Of a stretch of 46,860 nt of DNA, positions 12,007 through 21,637 are shown in pieces (the first letter of the stretch is position 1; each line of letters opens with the position of its first letter). The stretch lies in NCBI GenBank assembly GCA_027946555.1, contig JAPEVC010000261.1, positions 1-46,860 on the forward strand, given 5' to 3'. Below the pieces are notes generated by a model. That model saw nothing but the letters and a program-made list of their open reading frames with translations. It searched no databases and was not told where the DNA came from. Origin of the DNA: Gnomoniopsis sp. IMI 355080 (lineage: Eukaryota > Ascomycota > Sordariomycetes > Diaporthales > Gnomoniaceae). Made by a program: the position numbers and the translations under genes.

Positions 12007-12492
12007 ATGTATTCCCAATCGAATTCCTTCTTGGGAGGCAGCAATAGCATGCGTCCTGGGGGGCCCCAACAGTACGGCTCCCCTTTCGGACAGCAGCAGC
12101 CAGGACAACAGCAGCAACAGCAGCAGCCGAGCCCTTTCGCACCCCAGCCGACGGGCTTTGGTCAAGCTCCTCCAGCTCTTCAAAACCAATACACGGGCTT
12201 CCCGGGCATTCAGCAGCCACAGCCTCAAGCTCCTGGCCAGCTACAGCCTCAATTCACCGGCTTCCCCGGCCAACAGCAACCTTTCCAGACTGGTGCTCCT
12301 CAGCAGCAACCTTTTCAGACTGGTGCTCCTCAGCAGCAACCTTTTCAGACTGGTGCTCCTCAGCAGCAACCTTTTCAGACTGGCGCTCCCCAGCAGCAAC
12401 CTTTTCAGACTGGTGCTCCTCAGCAGCAACCTTTCCAAACCGGCGCGCCGCCTATGCCTGCTATTCCTCAGCAGTTCCAATCGCAGTTCAAC

Positions 12493-12526
<34 letters not shown>

Positions 12527-15500
12527 TGCCGCAACAGACCGGTTTCAATGCTGCTCCCACGCAACAACCTCAGCAGCAAGCTGCCCCATCGCCAGCCCCT
12601 ATCAAGCCTCAGGCCACAGGCTTCAGCCAGATGGCTGCCTCTTTCCGGACCGGTGGAACTGCAGCTCCTGCCCCTAGCAGTACTACGGCGCCCAAGTCAA
12701 CCAAAATCCCCAATATCCGACTGAGCTTCATCACCGCAGCAGATCAAGTCAAGTTCGAGACTCTTTTCAAGCAGGCTGTCGGAGACAATGAGCAGACCAT
12801 GTCAGGCGAGAAGGCGAGGGACCTGTTGATGAGGTCAAGACTGGACGGAGACTCGTTATCACAAATTTGGTACGTCAGGAATGAGAATGTTCAATTCTGT
12901 CTGCCGAAACCTCAAGCTAACAGTAATTGTACAGGACCCTCGCAGATACTACAAGATCTGGACAGCTCCACTTCCCCGAATTTGCATTGGCCATGTATCT
13001 CTGCAACCTGAAGATGACCGGCCGAGCCCTCCCGAATAGCCTGCCCGATGTCATCAAGAATGAGGTATCTAGCATGGTTGACATCATCAACTTCAACACT
13101 GCCGAGGAAGCCGCCAATGGTGGTGCGAGAAATAACAGTACTACAAACCCTACAACCCAGACTCCACAGCCGTCCAACTCCCAGATACTGCAGAGTCAGA
13201 TGACGGGCTTCCCTGCTCAGCAGACTGGGTTCATGGGCCAGTCTCAAGGCCTCCAACCGCAGCAGACTGGTTATCCAGGTGCTCCTCAACCTCAGGCTAC
13301 GGGCTACAACGGGCCGAGACCACCAATGCCTCCCATGCCAACTGGATATGCAGGTGGCATGACGGCACCTTTGAATGCACAGCCGACCGGCATGCCTGGT
13401 CAATGGGGACTCGTGAATACGCCAGCCTCCGGACTGCCCAACATTGATGCCCTACAAGCTCGTATGATGCCTCAGCAGGGCCGTGAGCAGGGTACCTTCA
13501 CCACCGCTGGTCTGCAAGGAAATGCTGTGATCCCATGGGCAATCACCAAAGACGAGAAGACGAGATATGACCAGCTCTTTCGAGCTTGGGACGGTCTCCA
13601 CAAGGGCTTCATCGGAGGTGATGTGGCCATCGAGATCATGGGCCAAAGTGGCCTTGAGAAACCCGATCTTGAGCGTATCTGGACGCTGGCAGATCATGGT
13701 AACAAGGGCCGTCTAAACCTGGATGAATTCGCCGTTGCTATGCATTTGATCTACCGCAAACTAAACGGATACCCTCTGCCGAACCAGCTACCTCCTGAGC
13801 TTGTGCCTCCTTCGACGAGGAATCTCAGCTCATCGATCAACATGATGAAAGGCATGCTAAATGATGAGTCCGAGTTCCGTAAGAACTCTGGTGCTGCGCT
13901 GCTCCCGCAAAAGACTGGTGTCAGCTACCTCAAGACGCATTCTTTCCGTGGTAACGCTGGGCCAGGGGGCGGCCGCAAGGATGCTACTGTGTTCAAAAAC
14001 AACGATGATGCTGTCGGGTACCGCTCCAGTGCCCGACGCAGAATCGGTGGTGGTTCTTCGCCTCGACCCGAGTCGCCTGGTTCTGTGGGATCCAACGATG
14101 AGTTGACGCTGGACCAATTGCGCAAGAAGATCAGGGAGAAACAGGTTATCCTGGATGCTATGGATTTCAAGGACGAAAAGAACCTGGAAGAGGATGATGT
14201 TCTTGATCGCCGAGATCGTCGTGAAGCCGAGGAGCTATATCGACGTGTACGCAGGACCCAAGAGGACATTGATGCCCATCCCGAGTCCCAGATGATCAGT
14301 GGCGACTCGGACGCGGAGAAGCGGTCTCTCAAGCGCCAACTTCAAAATCTGACAGACAAGATCCCTCAACTTGCGTCTGAGGTCAGGAAGACCGAGAAGG
14401 CCATTGCTGATGCCCGATTGGAGCTGTTCCGTCTCAAGGATGCCAAGGCACATCCCGGGAGTGCCAGTACGATTGTTGGCACAGGACCTGGCGGCGCGGT
14501 GACCGAGTCTGACCGTCTCAAGGCCCGGGCCAAGGCTATGATGCTGCAACGCCAGGCCGCTCTCACGGGCAAGAAAATTGAGACTGCTGATGATGACGCC
14601 GATGCCCCGAAGCGCATGGAGGAAGAAAACATCAAGATCAAGACCGAGAAGGAGAACAATGAGCGTATGGTCCGCGATGTAGAGGAAAGTGTTCGTGACT
14701 TTGCAAGGGGAATCGAGGACGCGCTCAAGGAGGGCGGGCGGACGTCCACCAATGAGCACGAGAAGCGCCGCTGGGAGGATGCACTTGGTGTTGAGGATGA
14801 GGTCCGCGACTTCATCTTTGATCTCCAGAGGGAGAGCCGCGCTGCGCGTGTACGCAACCAGGACCGTCGCAGAGACACGCCGGCTGCTAGCGAACCTGCC
14901 CGAGTCGCCGAGCCTTCAGCTCCTGCACCTGTCGAGAGCCCCGTTACGACCTCTCGCACAGCTACGCCGACCGCGGGTGGCTCGTACGCAGCCTACAAAA
15001 CGCCCGAGGAGCGGGCGGCCTTTATCAGACAACAGGCAGAGCAACGTATGGCGGAGCGCTTGGCTGCTCTCGGTATCAAGGCCCCAACTAAGCCTGGTGA
15101 GACGGCGGCCCAGCGTATGGAGCGCGAACGTGCTGAGCGGGCCGCGAAGCTTCGAGCCGCTGAGGAAGAGGACAATCGTCGCGAGTCTGAGCGTCAAGCA
15201 CGCCTCGATCAAGAAATGGGCGTGCCTGCTCCTGCTTCTCCAAAGGACGGCAAGAAGCCACCGCCAGCTCCCCCCAGTAGGAAGGTTGCGCCAAAGCCAG
15301 ACGATGGTGCTGCTGCTGCTGCTGCGAAGCAAGCCGAAGAAGACCGTCTTGAGCAGGAGCGTGCACAGGAGGAGAGGGAGCGACTTGAGCTTGAGTATGT
15401 ATCTTCCGATAGGAACTCCAGAATTGTAGCTAATGAAAGCAGACAACAAGCGAGTGTCCAAGAGGATGAGCTCGCGAAGGAGCGCGAGGCTGCCGATGCT

Positions 15501-16628
15501 CGTCTCAAGGCCCTTGAGGAGCAAGTACGCCAAGGAAAGCTCAAGAAGGACGAGGAGAAGCGCAAGAAGAAGGCTGCTCTGGCAGAGGCCAAAGAGAAAG
15601 AGGCGCAGCTTGCCGCGCGCCGTGCCGAGATCGACGCCGCTCGCAGGCGTGAAGAGGAGCTTCAGCGACAACTCGAGGCTATGGACGGTGAGGACTCGTC
15701 CGATGAGGATGAAGGACCTGAGCAGATTACTCCTCAGGCCTCGACTCCCACTGTTGCCAGCCAGGAATTGGAGCCCAAGACTACGCCACCCGCCGTACCT
15801 GCGGCCCCTCCACCACCAGCAACTGTCGTCAGCCCGCCTGGCGAGACCACAGAAAGCCGAAATCCCTTCTACAGGATGATGTCCCAGGATGCGCCTTCGT
15901 CGACCGAGCCTCCCGCTGCTCCAGCACCCCCGCCACCTGCCGAGTCTACCAACCCTTTCCTCCGTATGCAGCAGTCTACTCCAGCTATCGAGGAGCCAAC
16001 TGGACCACCAAAGCCATTCATCCGCAAGCGTGCCGATAGCGATGACTGGGGCAGTGACAACGACAAGGACGATGACGACTCGGACGATGACGACAGACCT
16101 GGCGGCGGTAGCGCTGCTGCGCTCGCTTCTATCCTCTTCGGTACGATGGGGCCACCTCGCCCTCTTTCCGCCATGGACAACAAGTCAATCACATCTCCGG
16201 CGCAAGACTCCCCCATCGCCGCACCACCCCCACCACCTCCTGCTCCAGCCCCGGAGGCCAGTGACTCGCCTGCTCCAGCTGCGCCGCCTCCACCTCCACC
16301 AATGCCCGAAACCAGCAGCCCGGCACCGGATGGAGCTCCTCCTGCACCACCGCCACCGCCGCCAATGCCCACAGGTGCACCTGCAGCTCCGCCGCCACCA
16401 CCTCCACCTATGCCCTCGTCAGGCGCCCCTCCTGCACCACCACCGCCGCCACCTGGAATGGGACCTCCTCCCCCACCTCCAGGCCCAGCTCCAGGCGGAC
16501 TTCCTGCCGCAGCGCCGGGAGGGCGGCCAGCTGGATTTCTGGGTGAGATTCAATCGGGCAAGGCCCTGCGCAAGACCCAGACGAAGGATAAGAGTCAGGC
16601 AGCTGTTGCGGGTAGGGTGTTAGGTTAG
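12007..16628 (+). CDS. PAN1: PAN1, actin cytoskeleton-regulatory endocytic scaffold
   Basis: PAN1 acts at cortical actin patches with END3 and SLA1, binding endocytic adaptors and activating Arp2/3. Exons are 12007-12869, 12935-15394 and 15443-16628, 1502 residues, close to the yeast length. Order: Gln/Pro-rich N-terminus with many TG-motif sites; EH domain 1 (about 238-335, split by intron 1 at QIW/TLAD); a second TG-motif stretch; EH domain 2 (about 485-580, with DHGNKGRLNLDEF); coiled coils (about 675-790 and 975-1175); acidic and poly-proline segments (about 1370-1465); and a WH2-like actin-binding motif near 1474 (LGEIQSGKALRKT). At least seven sites match the Prk1/Ark1 kinase consensus LxxQxTG, for example LQNQYTG, LQPQFTG, IKPQATG, LQSQMTG and LLPQKTG, implying phospho-regulated patch disassembly. 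Identity is very secure. The second intron is inferred. Confidence 0.95.
12271..12450 (+). repeat. Six tandem 30-base units inside PAN1
   Basis: Six head-to-tail copies of a 30-base unit encode the decapeptide QQQPFQTGAP (residues 89-148). Units 2, 3 and 5 are identical in DNA, unit 4 differs at two third positions, and units 1 and 6 are slightly diverged edge copies. This is the pattern expected of recent slippage or unequal exchange. Confidence 0.97.
12493..12525 (+). repeat. CAG tract (poly-glutamine) in PAN1
   Basis: One CAA followed by ten CAG codons encode eleven consecutive glutamines (residues 163-173). It is a pure trinucleotide tract and therefore probably length-variable between strains. 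Confidence 0.97.
15395..15442 (+). other. Probable 48-base in-frame intron in PAN1
   Basis: Opens GTATGT, has a GCTAATG branch-like site 14 bases before the end, and closes AAAGCAG. It is exactly 16 codons long with no stop, so the reading frame stays open if it is retained. Removal joins LELE to QQASVQEDELAKERE and gives an uninterrupted charged coiled coil. Retention inserts a Ser/Asn-rich segment unlike its surroundings. Confidence 0.75.
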
Positions 16629-17341
16629 TGTGATGATGATGCTAGGGAGGCTGGGATGCAAGGGAAGATTGGGAAACGAGACAGTGGATGGCAACTCCTG
16701 GGCGCCGTGGTTGACGTGCGTGGAAAGGCACGGGGCCAAGCTGTGCGTGATGTGCTCAGGATTCCTAAGAAGCGATCCAGGCTCAGATCAGTAGTGCCAG
16801 TCGAGGATTACTTGGACTGTGTCGTTGAAGCGCGCAGAATGCTCGACGAGGGACAGACAAGAGACTTGGAGGGTGCCCTTGCCCTTCCCGATAAGTGGGA
16901 GACCCGGAGTGTAAGTGAGTATTCACAAGACAAGCATGCTGTCGACGAGGATAACTATGCGGCCTCTTTGAACATTCGGTCAGCAAGATCATCGTCGGGT
17001 GGCGACGCACTTCGTATGGCACTGATACGGTTCTGTTCCCAGCATGGACTTGAGAAGGATGATTGAAAATGCGGGGACGGAGAGGTGATCTTGTTGGCAA
17101 CGAGCGACAGACTTTACATTACATTATACACTTCAAAGGTTTCAGCCTTTTGTATCAATTGCGTTTTCTTCGTGCTTCATTGTTTGCGGCATCATGGACT
17201 GTCTTGAGGAGGAAGAAGATGAGCTGTTTGTGCGATTGTTGAGGATTTGGGATTCTCTTGTCACAAGCATCAACATAACACCTCTACCTAGAAAGATTCA
17301 GGTTTTCCCGCAAGACCCTTGTACGGACTTGCGTCATTCCG
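16629..17341. other. Convergent region downstream of PAN1
   Basis: About 0.7 kb between PAN1 (+) and the 285-residue gene (-). It holds the PAN1 3' UTR and one unexplained plus-strand frame (16656-17066, listed separately). The part after 17067 contains short AT-rich sequence and no recognised gene. Confidence 0.45.
16656..17066 (+). CDS. Doubtful 136-codon open frame downstream of PAN1
   Basis: An ATG-initiated frame beginning only 28 bases after the PAN1 stop, encoding a charged, hydrophilic 136-residue polypeptide (for example VEDYLDCVVEARRMLDEG) with no motif I recognise. It has no room for its own promoter, so if real it would be read through the PAN1 3' UTR or reflect a spliced PAN1 tail. 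Chance is the likeliest explanation. Confidence 0.15.
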   Translation: MQGKIGKRDSGWQLLGAVVDVRGKARGQAVRDVLRIPKKRSRLRSVVPVEDYLDCVVEARRMLDEGQTRDLEGALALPDKWETRSVSEYSQDKHAVDEDNYAASLNIRSARSSSGGDALRMALIRFCSQHGLEKDD

Positions 17342-18199
17342 TCAGCTTCGATCAGTGCTTTCTCTCGACAGTCTCACACTCCCTCTAGCTCTTCGACTTC
17401 GTCTACTCCTGGTCTGCACAGATTCGACCCTCGCCATACAACGAGTGATAGCTCTGCTCAGGTCATTTGCATTTTCACGCAGAGTCTCGTCCATGGCTGA
17501 ATTTGGCTGGCGAAGTACGCGCGTTAGCGTATCGTAGGTAGCTTCCAACTCAGAGGACAGTCGATCCAGGGAAGTCATCATGACCTCGCTGTGCCTACGA
17601 CGGCGATGTCTCTTCCTCTGCTCGGTGGAGGACTGAGAGGTCTGCGTGCCTGTGTCGACTTGACGGCTTTGGTCTTCCTGTGTTGGGGTGGAGGTGTTGC
17701 GTTTCTTTTTGCGGAAGAAGTTATGGCGGACAAGATATTCGAGCATCTCTTGTATAAGCTGTTCCAAAAGGACCCCGGTGACGGCGTGGCCAACAGCAGA
17801 ACCAGCATGGCTTGAATGGTGATGTTGCTGGCTCGTCTCGCTGGGGTGGGTGTTATTGTTTTCGTTGGCATTGGCTCGGGTTGACTCTCCCGGCCGAGTA
17901 TGGTGCTGCTGCTCCATATACCTAGCCAGGGCAAAGTCAAAGACGTTTCGAGCAGTGCGTTGCGCATACTCGGCCCTTGGGCGACTACGTGAAGGAGCGG
18001 AAGCTGAAGCTGAGGCCGGCGTCGGGCCTGGCCTTGGAGGCCGCGGCCGCTGTTGAGCTCTGGAAGCGAGGGGAGAGCGGGTGCGAGGCACAGGTCTGAC
18101 TCTCCTTGGCTGCTGGGAAGAAAAGGAGCTGTTGTGCTGTTGGCCTTGGAAACCACGGCGGTCTCGCTGCTGTTCGAAGGGTTGGTAATAAGGAGACAT
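17342..18199 (-). CDS. Uncharacterised low-complexity basic protein
   Basis: Single-exon frame of 285 residues that I do not recognise. The first 80 residues are rich in Gln, Arg, Pro, Ser and Ala, probably disordered. A short helix-like segment NVFDFALARYMEQQH lies near residue 87. A Thr/Asn/His-rich linker leads to a hydrophobic helix GVLLEQLIQEMLEYLVRHNFF at about 142-162, immediately followed by a KKKR basic cluster. A Ser/Thr-rich stretch, an RKRHRRRRH cluster and a predicted helix (LDRLSSELEATYDTLTRVL, about 210-228) follow, and the tail is Arg/Ser-rich. The basic clusters suggest nuclear location, but nothing fixes a function. The frame is long for chance and lies with promoter-like sequence upstream, so I take it as a real, probably lineage-restricted gene. 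Confidence 0.55.
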   Translation of the reverse strand: MSPYYQPFEQQRDRRGFQGQQHNSSFSSQQPRRVRPVPRTRSPLASRAQQRPRPPRPGPTPASASASAPSRSRPRAEYAQRTARNVFDFALARYMEQQHHTRPGESTRANANENNNTHPSETSQQHHHSSHAGSAVGHAVTGVLLEQLIQEMLEYLVRHNFFRKKKRNTSTPTQEDQSRQVDTGTQTSQSSTEQRKRHRRRRHSEVMMTSLDRLSSELEATYDTLTRVLRQPNSAMDETLRENANDLSRAITRCMARVESVQTRSRRSRRARGSVRLSRESTDRS

Positions 18200-19267
18200 G
18201 TGTAGAGTATCCCCGGATGTACCGAAAATTATTTAAATATACTTTGGCAGAGTCTCTTGTAAACTTGGGCATTACTGTGGAATGGGTGTCTGTCATATAT
18301 GTATTGCTACAAGGTTATGCGCGTGGACGTGGGTGTCGGCGTGTGACTCGCCCAGGCTGGATAGTCATCTGACGATGTCAACCACCTGAGGATCCCACTC
18401 TACTTAATCTACTAGTCACGACCCTTTGGAACGTCAGAGTCTACTGTTCTAGTGGGAAAAATGCAAATATTGTAGCATGATCAATATAAATCTCCTTCAT
18501 TGCATGAATTTCGATGAGTTGGAATATGGCAGTGAATCAAGGTATGGGGTGGGTGTGCCTATCTGGCTCCTTGCAAAGTTGCGGAGGCCTGGATGTTCAA
18601 GTCACCGCGATGCATATTCCAACACCTTCATCTCGTGTGTTGTAGGTCCCCTCTTTTTGGAAAACTAGGCTTCAAGTAAATTCAGGGTACTCTCGGCATA
18701 TGAAGACTCTTGAACACGAAATTCTTGCCACGGTTTTTGACCGGACCCCCCCCCCCCGCCTTCTCAGTGGAGATATGCTTCCCATTCACATCTTCAGTCT
18801 CACTCCTCTTTCACCTTCAAGTCGGCCAGTGTCTCGTCACCTTTGGCGACCCTTGAGCCAAGTTTGAAGCACTTACTATCTTGAAAATTACAGACTTGGC
18901 CCCGTCAACTCGTTACTTCACTCAAACGTAACTTCCTCAACATCATCATCATATCATCGTCGTCGTCGTCGTCGTCGTCTTCGTCGTGTTATTGTTGTTA
19001 CTAGACTTCCCTCAGCAATCATCATTAGTGCCTCTAAAAGGTTGCCTTTCTTCTCATTCATTAATCCGAGCACGTTTCCCACATCTTCGCACTTCAGGCA
19101 GGTAAGCACGACCTTTGCCCACCGCAGCTCCTTACAATACCTTGGATCTTGTTCACATACACGTCGACCTCTTCTCCACGTGTGTTTGGTGGTGTTTAAG
19201 TCTTCTCGCAATGCTGCGGTCGCCTTTTATCTACTAATAGACAGCCACAGCTCGTACACTACACACG
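18200..19267. promoter_or_regulatory. Divergent intergenic region before the ankyrin-deaminase gene
   Basis: About 1.1 kb between the 285-residue gene (-) and the ankyrin-deaminase gene (+). It includes a 12-base C homopolymer at 18746-18757, a trinucleotide repeat at 18941-18987, and pyrimidine-rich leader sequence from 18770 to 19260. No gene is recognised. Confidence 0.45.
18941..18987 (+). repeat. CAT/CGT trinucleotide microsatellite
   Basis: Four CAT units, a short interruption, then seven CGT units with imperfect extension. It lies about 280 bases upstream of the ankyrin-deaminase ATG, probably in its promoter or leader. Confidence 0.9.
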
Positions 19268-21075
19268 ATGCAACTTCCACCATCGCCAAACCGCGAGGTG
19301 GCGAACCTGTCCATCACATTTGCCTCCACACGACCGCCAGCTGGGCTGAGTGCCCTTCATATAGCCGTCATCCAAAATGACAGGCAAAAAGTTCGCGCCC
19401 TACTCGCCAACAATGAACACGGCGTGGACGAAAGGACATCCACGGGAGCCACGGCACTCATGCTCGCCAGCCTTTATGGCAGGTGCGACATGTTCTTCTA
19501 CCTGCTCCGCAAATCCGCCTCTATCTCCAAGCAAGACTTTGAGGGCTTCGGCTGTTTAGACTATGTCAAGCATCGGGATTTCACCAACCCTCTTCTGGAA
19601 AAATACGAAGTCGTGGCCAACGAGAAACCTGCCCGTCCGGGACGAAAGATCATCTATAATTTCCTGCGACCATTCTCGTCCGCTATCAAGCAAGGCCGTC
19701 TGAAAAAGACCAAGGCCAGAACTCCTCTAGCTGAGGCTTCTCCAGCTAAAGCCTCCCCTGGTGAGTATTCAGAGCGTCGAGTCATTTTCCTTCGCAAGGG
19801 TGGTATGTTGGAAGTCGTCGAAGTTCGGAGCCTTGCTGTTGCCGAGTGGCCTTTCGAGTTAGGGCGTAAAACCTGGTAAGTAAGGGGTTCTCTTCTTTCA
19901 GGAGATCTGGGATATACTAACACATAGTGTTTAGTGCTACTATCCGTGGCTCTGAAGACACAGCCTATCGGGCGATTGCCATTTCAGGATGGCGGGGCGA
20001 TGAAGTTATCAAAGGCGCGGAAGTCCTCAACAACGCGACATACCTGGAATTCACCCGGGGTTTCGGGAGGATGTTCGGCTATCGATTCAAGAGGAACTGG
20101 CTCGACTACAGGTGGAAAGACCCAGCCGAGAAGGACGGCGCTTTCCACGCCTGTCACGCCGAAAAACAGCTTGCAATTTTCATCCTAAGAGAGTCCATCG
20201 CTCACGTCCTGGGCATACGAGACATCACCATCGAGACTTTGGAAAAGCTGAAGCTGGCCGTCGAAGCTGAAGGCCTTCAGTGGGAGTTTACCATTGAACT
20301 TGAACACAAGCCCTGCGACTGTTGTCTCCGTGTAAGTATCTCTTATTCAGCTGCACCACCAATACGTGCTAGAAGCTGATGAAATCTAGTTTCTAAACTT
20401 GATCCACAAAAAGTCCGGTCTACGCTTCAAGTGGGTGCAAAGAGAATGGTTTTCCGAGGCAAGATAACCCCTAAGAACTCATTTTCGTATATTCGCGCTG
20501 ACTTCTTGTTTTGTTGGCATATTTTCCAGGGCAAGCGATCGAAGCTTGAGCCTAAGAGAAGCTCTCCCACCTCTCAGGATGACGATACAATCGAGGATGT
20601 GATCGATGTGACCGATGAGGAGAAGGAGGAGGAGAATGATGTATCTCAACTGGTTGACGAGCCCGATATGACATTGCCTGACACTGCAATCGCCGGGGAC
20701 GGTATCGACTACGATACTGACGACAGCTGGGTGGTAATCCGCCACCCAGGACCCAAGAACCGCCGTCCACAGCGAGAACATAGAGTTCCGACAAAGGCTG
20801 GCTCAGAGGTCCGCGAGGAGGATTTAGTCAAACAGAATATCGGAAGAAGATTGCGACTTACCTCGTCTCAGAAGAAAAAGCAGAAGCGAAGGCAGAAGAC
20901 GGCTGCTTTGAACCAGCTTTCGCCCAGTCCCAACACAGAAGGACATGTTCGATCTTTCAACTTTGAGATACCTATTCGGGCGGTACGCACGCCGGATGGC
21001 AAAGAACCTTTCCCGAAAGTGGGAGAATTTATGTCGCTTTGGGGTGCTTCCAGCAAAGAGAAGACGAAGCAGTGA
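19268..21075 (+). CDS. Ankyrin-repeat protein with deaminase-like zinc domain
   Basis: Exons are 19268-19875, 19935-20331, 20390-20458 and 20530-21075, 539 residues. Residues about 26-110 form two or three ankyrin repeats (GLSALHIAVIQNDRQKVRALL; GATALMLASLYGRCDMFFYLL). After a basic linker, a compact domain (about 165-355) contains CHAEKQL (His277, Glu279) and PCDCC (Cys330, Cys333). This is the HxE...PCxxC zinc and proton-shuttle arrangement of the cytidine-deaminase fold. The C-terminal 180 residues are Lys/Arg-rich with an acidic patch (EEKEEENDV), likely disordered. Fungal proteins combining ankyrin repeats with deaminase folds related to bacterial SsdA-type deaminases are known from comparative genomics, but I know of no characterised substrate. 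The introns at 19876-19934 (TACTAAC branch) and 20332-20389 are clear. The third (20459-20529) seems to use a GC donor. An alternative donor at 20435 also keeps frame and would drop eight residues. Confidence 0.75.
20459..20529 (+). other. Apparent GC-AG intron in the ankyrin-deaminase gene
   Basis: The exon-3 frame meets a stop at GCAAGATAA, so an intron is required. Splicing at CCGAG/GCAAGA, with a CTGAC branch near 20500 and a TTTCCAG acceptor, joins REWFSE to GKRSK in phase 0. The competing donor at 20435 (GTGCAA) is GT-type and in phase but matches the consensus poorly. Both remain possible. Confidence 0.6.
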
Positions 21076-21637
21076 GCACTGATACATGTTAGGAGAGACC
21101 AGAATGTGACTTTAGGAGACGCGCTTTTGATTTACGGAAACAGGCTCTGGCTAGCTTGTGTTTTGCGGTCATTTGCTTATTCTTACATGGAGGAGGGAGG
21201 TTTTGAAAAGTATTGTATTTACTACCAAAGACAAAGGGAAGCCACGTCGGGTGTCACATGGCGAAATGGAAAACGGCCTGTCTAGACACAGGAGCCTCTT
21301 ATCAGAAATGGGAGGACGAAGGGCTCAACAAGGCGGGCTGGCTGTAATGGATGAAGTTTTTGGCATCGTTCTGGATGCTTTTCAACAGAGAAGCAAACAA
21401 TGTTATCTTATATTTCGTTCGAAAGACACCTTATCTTGTCGTTCAGGTATTATTTGACATATTTATACCCATTCCAGCTGAAGATGGATGGGAATGGCAT
21501 TGCGGCAGGCAGCGCAAGATCCCTGCTGTTGATCTTCCAGGAACACAGCTACTATGTACTGCTTGATGCCCACTCGGTCCTTCCGGCCTCCTCCAAACAA
21601 AACACAACCACGCCGTTTGATCAATACACCCCAAAAA
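21076..21637. other. Intergenic region before the capping-enzyme gene
   Basis: About 560 bases in tandem orientation: the 3' UTR of the ankyrin-deaminase gene, then a short promoter with AT-rich sequence around 21410-21480. No further gene or strong motif is seen. Confidence 0.45.

Noticed and set aside
14916..16407. Several long minus-strand and alternate-frame reading frames (Gly-rich, Arg/Leu-rich)
   Set aside because: Shadows of the PAN1 coiled-coil and proline-rich coding sequence; composition is explained by PAN1 codons.
19764..19775. GTGAGT donor-like site in ankyrin-deaminase exon 1
   Set aside because: The nearest acceptor is far too close for splicing. Reading through gives sensible sequence (RVIFLRKGGMLEVVEV) that leads in phase to the next clear intron.
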